Of a stretch of 16,443 nt of DNA, positions 1-5,727 are shown piece after piece. Under the pieces are notes generated by a model, which had not been told where the DNA came from, did not search any database, and saw only the letters and a program-made list of their open reading frames with translations. The stretch covers positions 1 to 16,443 of the forward strand of contig CAYFHQ010000084.1 of the NCBI GenBank assembly GCA_964342805.1, given 5' to 3'. The position numbers and the translations under genes were made by a program. How positions within the stretch are numbered: the first letter of the stretch is position 1; the number at the start of each line of letters is the position of its first letter. This DNA comes from CAYFHQ01 sp964342805 (GTDB lineage Bacteria; Bacillota; Clostridia; Peptostreptococcales; Acidaminobacteraceae).

Positions 1-639
1 AAGCTTGAAAGCATTTCATATGAAGAAATGTTGGAAATGGCCAGCCTAGGTGCCAATGTCCTGGAAACCCGGGCAGTGGAACTGGCAAGTAAGTTCAAGG
101 TACCTGTCTACGTGGCCCTATCTACTGGAGACTATAAGGGAACGACTATAAAGGAGCTGGACAATACCATGGAAAAGAAAGTAGTAACTGGACTGACCAT
201 CGAGGAAAACTGCCTCATGGTTTCACTCAATAAAATTCCATTCGAGTCGAAAAACATCGCAGGTATCTTTGCTCGTCTGGCTGACGAAAACATCTTTATC
301 GACATGATCTCGCAAACGGCTCCCTATGAGAGTTTTGTCAACGTCTCCTTCTCCACTTACGAGGACGACAAACGCAAGGTAAAAACAGTGGTAGAGGACA
401 TGAGAACTTCCTTCCCTACCCTTGACTATATTTTGGACGACAGCATTATTAAGGTTTCCGTTGTGGGAATCGGCATGATGAATGCGTCAGGTGTTGCAGC
501 AGACCTCTTCCAGCTCTTCGCCAAGAACCACATTGATTTTTATCAGGTGACCACGTCGGAGATCTCAATCTCCTATACCATCGACGCCGGTGACCGGGAC
601 AAGGCTGTGGACGTTATCGCCCAGCACTTTAATCTTTAG
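1..639 (+). CDS. Aspartate kinase, C-terminal part (5' end outside window)
   Basis: Frame 1 is open from the first base and ends at TAG 637-639, so 212 residues of the C-terminal part are visible. Aspartate kinase phosphorylates aspartate in the first step of lysine, threonine and methionine synthesis. The segment ISYEEMLEMASLGANVLETR with the following RAVELA matches the end of the kinase domain, where this family usually reads SYEEMLEMA-GAKVL-R-VE. After a linker, two ACT regulatory modules follow: about residues 69-135 (start LMVSLNKIPF) and 145-212 (start IIKVSVVGIG, ending in a TSEISISYTID segment like the family's TTSEIKIS). No homoserine dehydrogenase domain follows, so the enzyme is monofunctional. 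Which end product inhibits it cannot be told from the sequence. An ATG at 28 is internal, not the start. A strong terminator follows within 25 bp. Confidence 0.93.
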   Translation, partial: KLESISYEEMLEMASLGANVLETRAVELASKFKVPVYVALSTGDYKGTTIKELDNTMEKKVVTGLTIEENCLMVSLNKIPFESKNIAGIFARLADENIFIDMISQTAPYESFVNVSFSTYEDDKRKVKTVVEDMRTSFPTLDYILDDSIIKVSVVGIGMMNASGVAADLFQLFAKNHIDFYQVTTSEISISYTIDAGDRDKAVDVIAQHFNL

Positions 640-662
640 CCCTCATATGCATGAACCATATC

Positions 663-707
663 ATACTGCCTCAGCAAATTTACCAGGTTTGCTGAGGCAG
701 TATTGTT
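663..707 (+). terminator. Intrinsic terminator of the aspartate kinase gene
   Basis: A perfect 16-bp inverted repeat (663-678 with 688-703, arms beginning ATACTGCCTC and ending GAGGCAGTAT) encloses a 9-nt loop. The short T-rich stretch TTGTT follows. It lies 24 bp after the aspartate kinase stop and directly before the promoter of the next gene. Confidence 0.85.
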
Positions 708-716
708 ATGCAAATA

Positions 717-725
717 TGATATAAT
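717..725 (+). promoter_or_regulatory. Extended -10 promoter of the DAC-like gene
   Basis: TGATATAAT at 717-725 is a perfect TATAAT preceded by the TGn extension. No good -35 box is visible at the usual distance, where the end of the upstream terminator lies. Transcription would start near 732, giving a leader of about 26 nt before the ATG at 758. Confidence 0.65.
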
Positions 726-757
726 GGTTGGTACCAATGTTTAAAAGGAGGACGCAA

Positions 758-2212
758 ATGACCACGGACACAACTGCATTTTCCATACCTGTCATCAAGC
801 AATTTTTGCGTTTGCTACGCCTCCATTCCAAGGCGATTTTTAACCTATTCGACCGGCAGATTGACCCCTTTGTCAATCTCATTCGGCTCCGCATTGTGGA
901 CGCTGGCATTGAAGTGGAAGTCCAACCAGAGGACAGCCATGTGGCCAAGGCGGTCTATGCCTTTATGACGGACACCTTCCGGTCCATTACCATCGAGTCC
1001 TCAGACGAACTCCCGCCGGAGTTCCTGGAGTCCCTGGCCGACGAAATCAAGTATGCCCTGGTCAACGACCCCCAGTTCAAGGACCGTATGTTCTTTGACA
1101 CAGACATCGTTGAACTGGACAACTGGTCCACCATGGCCCTTGTGGATATCAACGCCAAGGTCTACAGTGCCCACCACCAGCTATCCGGCAACCAGGACGG
1201 CATTCCCCGTTCTTTACTCGATGCGGTTTCCCACGAATACCACCGGGATATCAATAAATTCATTCACCAATTTGGTCGTGAAGACTACGCCAAAACCCTG
1301 AACTTCCAGGACACCGTTCGTAAGGGGGCCAAGCAGTTACTTAAACTACTGGGCTATGCAGGTCTGTGGGACACGACCTTTGACAAGCTCAATAAAATTT
1401 CCTCATTAAACTATGAAGGCAAGGCCATCAGGGGCCATATCCTCTTTACCCACCGGGACCACCTGGTGTCCGATGAAGGCCACCCCAACTTGGACGTTCA
1501 AATGGTCTTTTCGTCAAAGATCCCCTTGTCCAACTACCGCCACGTTCGTAAACTTCTGGAACTGTCCAGGGGGGACATCGCTCTCCTGTCGGACTCCGAA
1601 GCCATTTACGGCCTGGGCAAATTGCGGGGGAATTATGATTTAGAACGTGAGGACCTCTTCTCCTTGGAGTTCACCAGCTACTATACCTGGGAACTGTCCC
1701 ACGGAGACAAAAAGCTCATGCGGGTTTCCCATGAGCAAGTCTACATGCCCAAGGACAAAATTTCCTACGATGAGTTCTATGAGGCTGCTAGAAAGATTTT
1801 CCCAGACATTCCATCAGGTAATGTCCGTGAACTATACATTCTGACAATGAAGGCCATCGACCAAAACCGAGGAACCTTATTGGTCGTAGCACCAGATGCC
1901 CAGCACGAGGCAAAACGTTTGAAAAACCAATGTTTCCAAGTGACACCGATCAAACTGTCTCCTGACATCATGCAGTCCATCATCAGCATTGATGGGGCCA
2001 TACTCATTGATATGGAAGGGGTTTGTCACGGCATTGGTGCCATATTAGACGGCATGGCTTCCCGCAGAGGCGACGCCTCCCGGGGTGCGCGGTATAACTC
2101 TGCAGTACGTTATGTGGAAACCATAGCCAGCCTAGAAGATAGAAAAGACCCCATGGCCATTGTTATTTCTGATGATGGTCTGGTCGACATTATTACGAAA
2201 CATGAGATTTAA
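758..2212 (+). CDS. Diadenylate cyclase-like (DisA_N/DAC domain) protein with altered RHR motif
   Basis: 484 residues. I chose ATG 758 because AGGAGG ends 6 nt before it; the longer in-frame TTG at 728 has no such site. The last ~140 residues resemble the diadenylate cyclase fold, which joins two ATP into the second messenger c-di-AMP. The family's DGA motif is present at D412-G413-A414 (IDGAILID). The usual GTRHR motif is replaced by GARYN (443-447), so the nucleotide-contacting His and second Arg are changed to Tyr and Asn. The segment MAIVISDDGLVDI near the end fits the family's VVSEE-G-I strand. The first ~340 residues are not recognised; they could be a sensor module. No membrane segment is visible. 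The gene has its own promoter and converges on the next gene with 1 bp between stop codons. The DAC assignment is fairly firm; catalytic activity is uncertain. Confidence 0.72.
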   Translation: MTTDTTAFSIPVIKQFLRLLRLHSKAIFNLFDRQIDPFVNLIRLRIVDAGIEVEVQPEDSHVAKAVYAFMTDTFRSITIESSDELPPEFLESLADEIKYALVNDPQFKDRMFFDTDIVELDNWSTMALVDINAKVYSAHHQLSGNQDGIPRSLLDAVSHEYHRDINKFIHQFGREDYAKTLNFQDTVRKGAKQLLKLLGYAGLWDTTFDKLNKISSLNYEGKAIRGHILFTHRDHLVSDEGHPNLDVQMVFSSKIPLSNYRHVRKLLELSRGDIALLSDSEAIYGLGKLRGNYDLEREDLFSLEFTSYYTWELSHGDKKLMRVSHEQVYMPKDKISYDEFYEAARKIFPDIPSGNVRELYILTMKAIDQNRGTLLVVAPDAQHEAKRLKNQCFQVTPIKLSPDIMQSIISIDGAILIDMEGVCHGIGAILDGMASRRGDASRGARYNSAVRYVETIASLEDRKDPMAIVISDDGLVDIITKHEI

Positions 2213-2213
2213 A

Positions 2214-2687
2214 TCAATAGCCCCTCAGCATGTGCTGACTGGTTTTCCTCCATCCTAGAACGGAGTACTCCACCTCCAGCAGGTAGGTCTTTTTTTCTCC
2301 AGTCAGAGTCTTTGACTGAATGGCTCCCACAAGGTAAAAATCGTCCATAACAGGCAGGCCTATTAGGGGCTTGGTATTTTCGATGTCCACATAGCCATCC
2401 TTCTGAACCACCCTTGCCCTTTCAGGGTCCTGACTGGCTCGAAGTTTCCAGTCGAAGGGAGTACTGGTCTCTGACAGAACAGCCTCATTGGCCCGAATTT
2501 CTGCCCGTGTCACCCGAACAGGAAGTAAGCCCTCCTTCGTATAGACACTGACAATGGTATATCCTGTGTTGTCTTGGAAATCTTCTATCGTCACTCTGTT
2601 GGAACCAACCAACTTCGTGCTATTAACTAAAAGCAAACAAACTACTAGACCTACAAGACCAATAAGCAGAATCCACTTTTTTCTCAT
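2214..2687 (-). CDS. Small membrane-anchored or secreted hypothetical protein
   Basis: 157 residues if started at the ATG at 2687, which has AGAAGG 6 nt upstream; an ATG at 2690 and a TTG at 2693 are also in frame but sit too close to that site. The N-terminus has RKK followed by a hydrophobic segment (WILLIGLVGLVVCLLLV), typical of an uncleaved anchor or signal peptide with the rest outside. No lipobox is evident. The remaining ~130 residues look beta-rich, with no motif I recognise. The gene converges on the DAC-like gene, stop against stop. The two are therefore not one operon, and their transcript ends probably overlap. An extended -10 lies about 100 bp upstream. Function unknown. Confidence 0.7.
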   Translation of the reverse strand: MRKKWILLIGLVGLVVCLLLVNSTKLVGSNRVTIEDFQDNTGYTIVSVYTKEGLLPVRVTRAEIRANEAVLSETSTPFDWKLRASQDPERARVVQKDGYVDIENTKPLIGLPVMDDFYLVGAIQSKTLTGEKKTYLLEVEYSVLGWRKTSQHMLRGY

Positions 2688-2787
2688 CATCAACCTTCTT
2701 AACTTAAACCAACAAAAATCCTAGTGTTACCAATACGCTATGCCTCATTCTTCCATCAATCAATTGTTTTATTGTGGATATAGAGTT

Positions 2788-2796
2788 ATCATATCA
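2788..2796 (-). promoter_or_regulatory. Extended -10 promoter for the small membrane protein gene
   Basis: Read on the minus strand, TGATATGAT is a TGn-extended -10 (TATGAT at 2788-2793). A TTGCCA lies only 14 bp upstream (2808-2813), too close for a standard -35. The leader would be about 95 nt. No second candidate is clearly better. Confidence 0.4.
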
Positions 2797-2858
2797 CAGT
2801 AAGCGAATGGCAATAAATTGCACCTTGCACATTTAACTTTGAATCCGTTCAATTGAAC

Positions 2859-2898
2859 AAAAAACAAGCAAGAGGGGGGCCTCTTGCTTGTTTTTTTT
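2859..2898. terminator. Bidirectional intrinsic terminator
   Basis: A 16-bp perfect stem (2860-2875 with 2880-2895; core ACAAGCAAGAGG / CCTCTTGCTTGT) has a GGGG loop. T8 follows on the plus strand (2891-2898) and A6 precedes it (2859-2864), giving a U-run on the minus strand too. It lies 55 bp after the stop of the SnoaL-like gene and should end that transcript. It would also stop plus-strand read-through. Confidence 0.88.
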
Positions 2899-2953
2899 GC
2901 GTCGGAAATGTATACAATGCATATTCAGTTTAAACTGATGGGGCTATATGGGG

Positions 2954-3970
2954 CTAAATAAACGACGGGTTCAAAATCTGCTGGGTCCGCTCAAAAATAT
3001 CCAGTCCCTGCTGCTTGAGCCAGAATGGAATATCTATCAGTACCCAGTTTTCAGAAAGCTTGTCACCTTCGCGGTAGTAAACGTCTACCACCTGCATGTC
3101 TGCGCGGATTTCTCCACCTGGTAGGCCAAGGAAGCCGCCAATGGGGGTGTTAGACAGGTTTGGCCATCCGAAGAAGCAAGCGAAGTTACCTTCAGCAAAT
3201 CGGCAAATGTGGCCATTGAATTTCTTGTCTTTTAGATTATTTCTAAAGGGTAGCTGGTGCTGGAGCTGGTATCGTGGAATGGTGTAGCTGGCACCAATAC
3301 CACCAGGACCATACCAGATCATGTTCTTTTTCCAGGTGCGTTCAAGGACTTCTGGAGGACATCCCATGGCACCACTGTCGTTGAGGTTGGACAGGTCATC
3401 GATCATTTCGTTAACCAAGTCTAGGGTCCGTACACCTTCCGCTTCAGGCGCATCTTCAAATAGAAGACCGTCATGATTTCTTGGACCTGGGTAGACAAAG
3501 TACTGGCCAGTCGATGGAGGGAGTGGATTCACACCTGCTTGTAGCATAAAGCCAATAATATCAATAAAGATCCCCGTACGGGTAATCTTGCCGTTTTCTA
3601 CACAAGAAAATTCAGCATACCGCAGGCTGGTCATTTTTCCTGTTGGACGAACACCCATCCATTCTTCATCAAAGAGGCCCATGAAGTGGCCCATGGACAT
3701 GACCCATTCTTCACCACTGATCTCATTGGTTCCGCCAATGAAAATGTCCTGACGTCTTTGCATATGCTTAAGGGACTTCATAAGGGGCTGCCAGAAAACC
3801 TCTGCCACCGTGTCCGTACCCTCTTGGTCTCTAAAGGGGTAAACGCCCTTCCAGCTGTACTGGTCACCCATATGTTCACGGAGTACGTCTTTGACTTGGT
3901 CCGGTGTCGCATTCTCTAAAGCGTCAAAATAAGCACGTACAATACGCTTTGATTCTTGATATTTACTCAT
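2954..3970 (-). CDS. SnoaL/NTF2-like protein with two domains
   Basis: 338 residues from the ATG at 3970, which has GGAGG 5 nt upstream; an in-frame GTG at 3982 lies upstream of that site and is less likely. The protein reads as two SnoaL-like (cone-shaped NTF2 fold) halves, about residues 5-150 and 185-330. The first opens with ESKRIVRAYFDALENATPDQ and has FIGGTNEISG and CVENGKITRTGIF strands; the second has MIWYGPGGIG, CRFAEGNFACFFGW and VVDVYYREGDKL. Such proteins are polyketide cyclases, hydroxylases or small-molecule-binding proteins, and tandem versions are often annotated only as nuclear transport factor 2 family. No signal peptide or membrane segment is seen, so it is probably cytoplasmic. 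The gene stands alone between its own promoter and terminator. The substrate cannot be inferred. A palindrome in the promoter spacer suggests it is regulated. Confidence 0.8.
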   Translation of the reverse strand: MSKYQESKRIVRAYFDALENATPDQVKDVLREHMGDQYSWKGVYPFRDQEGTDTVAEVFWQPLMKSLKHMQRRQDIFIGGTNEISGEEWVMSMGHFMGLFDEEWMGVRPTGKMTSLRYAEFSCVENGKITRTGIFIDIIGFMLQAGVNPLPPSTGQYFVYPGPRNHDGLLFEDAPEAEGVRTLDLVNEMIDDLSNLNDSGAMGCPPEVLERTWKKNMIWYGPGGIGASYTIPRYQLQHQLPFRNNLKDKKFNGHICRFAEGNFACFFGWPNLSNTPIGGFLGLPGGEIRADMQVVDVYYREGDKLSENWVLIDIPFWLKQQGLDIFERTQQILNPSFI

Positions 3971-4026
3971 GATAACCTCCACAACCTCACAATCACCTGT
4001 GAGAACGATTTCATACTATACTTACC

Positions 4027-4055
4027 AGTATAAAAACCATTGGCCCAATGGACAA
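4027..4055 (-). promoter_or_regulatory. Promoter of the SnoaL-like gene with operator-like palindrome
   Basis: On the minus strand, TTGTCC (4050-4055) lies 17 bp from TATACT (4027-4032), a good housekeeping promoter. The perfect palindrome CCATTGG-C-CCAATGG (4037-4051) fills most of the spacer and touches the -35 box. A regulator bound there would block RNA polymerase. The leader is about 50 nt. Confidence 0.6.
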
Positions 4056-4445
4056 CGAACAGAATGCCCAGTTTCATACATTTTTATACACACTTCATTG
4101 GCTTTCCGATCGATCCTTTCCACAGGCCTTGCAATGTCTAAGTTTCCTTCGGTCCCCACCCTTGTCTTGACCAAGGATCAAATCCATAAAATTAACTCCC
4201 ATGAACAGGATGTAACATTCTTGGCGACAAAGCCTTGAAAATACTATACTTCATGGCAAGTCATTTTTGGATGTATATGGAATAAACGTTCACCTGTCTC
4301 TCCTTCAAGCTTAAAAAAAGGCAAACGCCCCCTCCCAACTTATTTTTTATAGGAAACAAAGCCTCTATAGGATGGAAAATCCCACTTTCGCCCTTGGGCA
4401 AGTCTCCAATATTCTTGATAAATGACCAAAATCTCAGTCTCACCG
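4056..4445. other. Intergenic stretch without a convincing gene
   Basis: This stretch separates the divergent promoters of the SnoaL-like and TspO-like genes. Short open frames exist (plus strand to 4238, minus strand 4500-4261). Neither has a ribosome binding site or recognisable content. I see a few weak hairpins (for example GCCCTTGGGC near 4390) but no clear RNA, repeat or terminator. It could hold a decayed gene or an unrecognised regulatory region. Confidence 0.5.
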
Positions 4446-4473
4446 TTTGCAAATCTGCAAAAGAGACTATAAT
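4446..4473 (+). promoter_or_regulatory. Promoter of the TspO-like gene with overlapping dyad
   Basis: TATAAT at 4468-4473 is perfect. TTTGCA at 4446-4451 is a weak -35 (4 of 6) with a 16-bp spacer. That hexamer is also one arm of an exact inverted repeat TTTGCA-AATC-TGCAAA (4446-4461), an operator-like arrangement over the -35 and spacer. The leader to the ATG at 4520 is about 40 nt. Confidence 0.6.
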
Positions 4474-4519
4474 TAAAGTAAGTAGAGCCATTTTATCCAA
4501 ACACTAAGGAGGAGGTTCC

Positions 4520-5338
4520 ATGGACAAGCAAATCCACATCAAGGCAAGCGTACTAGCCAGCTTTATTTTCGCCCTGGTCGTCAACGCCCTTGCCAACATC
4601 CTTCCCTTCAATGGTATCGACACCGGACAAGTTTCTAACCTCTACATAAATCTATTCACGCCAGCCAGCTATACCTTTGCCATCTGGGGATTGATCTATG
4701 GTTTTTTGGCCATTTATGTCTTATCCGTCTTGGGCATTATCAACAAAAAAGAAAGGCACCTATCGGACTGGCACCTAAAGATCGCATGGTTATTCGTTTT
4801 TAGTAATCTAGCCAACGGACTATGGATGATTGCCTGGCATTACCAGTTCCTACTGGTCTCCGTCATACTTATGATGGTCATCCTCTTGTCCTTGCTGCTC
4901 ATTCGCTTTGAAGTCCACAAGCACATCCTCACCGACCATGAAGTCTTCTGCATTCGCAACCCCTTTAGCATTTACCTGGGCTGGATTACCGTGGCAACCG
5001 TTGCCAATATCACAGCCTTCTTGGTCAGCATTCAGTGGAGCCAGTGGGGTATTGGTGAGGAAATATGGTTTATTGCCATTCTATTGGTCGCAACCATCAT
5101 AGGTTTAGCCACCATGGACCACTTCAAGGACGTCCTCTACGGTTTTGTCCTCATGTGGTCTTACATGGGCATTGTCATTAAACACTGGTCCCCAGACGGC
5201 TTTGCCGGGGTCTATACTTATGGAAAATGGGCAGTTCTTGTCTTCTTTGTTCTTTTAACCATAGCTACCCTTCGTATCCTACTGCAAAAGCGTCAGCAGG
5301 CCGTAGGACAAGAGACCAAAGTGGACAATCACCAGTAG
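4520..5338 (+). CDS. Tryptophan-rich TspO/MBR-like integral membrane protein
   Basis: 272 residues; ATG 4520 follows GGAGGAGG by 5-8 nt. The sequence is very hydrophobic with about seven or eight membrane segments, among them residues 8-30, 48-72, 88-107, 109-129, 153-172, 183-200, 205-222 and 234-255. It is rich in tryptophan (about a dozen, for example in FAIWGLIYG, GLWMIAWHY, IYLGWITVAT). The FTPASYTFAIWGLIYG segment is the hallmark of the long bacterial proteins annotated as tryptophan-rich sensory protein, distant relatives of TspO/MBR. Classical TspO is ~160 residues with five helices and binds porphyrins and sterols; this longer type has no established ligand. The C-terminus is polar. 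The gene is single with its own promoter. Its last 60 bp overlap the convergent DUF1294-type gene, and a probable terminator lies 100 bp further inside that gene. Confidence 0.75.
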   Translation: MDKQIHIKASVLASFIFALVVNALANILPFNGIDTGQVSNLYINLFTPASYTFAIWGLIYGFLAIYVLSVLGIINKKERHLSDWHLKIAWLFVFSNLANGLWMIAWHYQFLLVSVILMMVILLSLLLIRFEVHKHILTDHEVFCIRNPFSIYLGWITVATVANITAFLVSIQWSQWGIGEEIWFIAILLVATIIGLATMDHFKDVLYGFVLMWSYMGIVIKHWSPDGFAGVYTYGKWAVLVFFVLLTIATLRILLQKRQQAVGQETKVDNHQ

Positions 5339-5560
5339 GGGAACGCCAATCCGGAACAAAGGTTTGCCAGTTTTATGGTGAAAGAGCAACATTGACAGGC
5401 CCATTCCCAGACTACCTGTCAGCAAACTGAGACCAAAGAGTACCTTTTCAGGTACTCTTCTTTTATGGGATTTTGCAGCTAGCTTGTCGATCCCCGATAA
5501 GGCAAAAACCAAAATATTGATGATCCAAACACCGTAAATGCTCAATTGATAAATGTTCAT
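5279..5560 (-). CDS. DUF1294-family small membrane protein
   Basis: 93 residues from the ATG at 5560; AAGGATGG lies 4 nt upstream. Three hydrophobic segments are visible: about residues 8-24, 40-60 and 70-92. The central pattern GIDKLAAKSHKRRVPEKVL, then LLTGSLGMGLSMLLFHHKTGKP, matches the DUF1294 family (D-K--A-----R-PE--L, then GG--G---gM-LF-HKT-K). The family has no known function and is thought to sit in the inner membrane. Its 3' end overlaps the TspO-like gene tail to tail by 60 bp, and antisense transcription through the pair is likely. Residues V-P-E-K-V-L are encoded by the antisense of the TspO-like gene's terminator hairpin. Confidence 0.82.
   Translation of the reverse strand: MNIYQLSIYGVWIINILVFALSGIDKLAAKSHKRRVPEKVLFGLSLLTGSLGMGLSMLLFHHKTGKPLFRIGVPLLVIVHFGLLSYGLLTLLQ
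5436..5465 (+). terminator. Probable terminator of the TspO-like gene, inside the convergent gene
   Basis: AAGAGTACC (5436-5444), loop TTTTCA, GGTACTCTT (5451-5459), then CTTTTA: a 9-bp perfect stem followed by a short T-run on the plus strand. It lies about 100 bp after the TspO-like stop, inside the DUF1294-type coding sequence on the other strand. The T-run is short, so it may terminate only partly. Confidence 0.6.
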
Positions 5561-5570
5561 TTTCCCATCC

Positions 5571-5585
5571 TTAACATGCTGTTAA
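5571..5585. promoter_or_regulatory. Palindrome in the leader of the DUF1294-type gene
   Basis: TTAACA-TGC-TGTTAA is a perfect inverted repeat just upstream of that gene's ribosome binding site on the minus strand. It may be an operator or a short RNA hairpin. I could not place a convincing promoter here; AATAAT at about 5595-5600 (minus strand) is a weak -10 candidate. Confidence 0.3.
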
Positions 5586-5688
5586 CGCCGTCTTCATTAT
5601 TCTCTCACATTTTAAAGGTAAGATAAAATTACCCGATGAAGCAGGTAAACTCCTCCAAGAACAAACCCCTTACTTAACTTCTATGTAC

Positions 5689-5724
5689 AAATCCCCCCTG
5701 GCGACCCGACGTCAGGGGGGATTT
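5689..5724 (-). terminator. Terminator hairpin downstream of metH
   Basis: A perfect 12-bp stem (AAATCCCCCCTG 5689-5700 with CAGGGGGGATTT 5713-5724) lies 3 bp after the metH stop. On the minus strand only a weak U-rich end (ATTTGTAC) follows, but the stem is very G/C-rich and its position fits the end of the metH operon. Confidence 0.75.
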
Positions 5725-5727
5725 CAT

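Noticed and set aside
3969..4238. Plus-strand open frame across the SnoaL-like promoter; an internal ATG near 4134 gives 34 residues
   Set aside because: It has only a weak AGG as possible ribosome binding site and lies over the divergent promoter. At most a gene remnant.
4261..4500. Minus-strand 79-residue open frame between the SnoaL-like and TspO-like genes
   Set aside because: It starts inside the TspO-like gene's promoter region without a ribosome binding site, and its sequence has no domain-like pattern.
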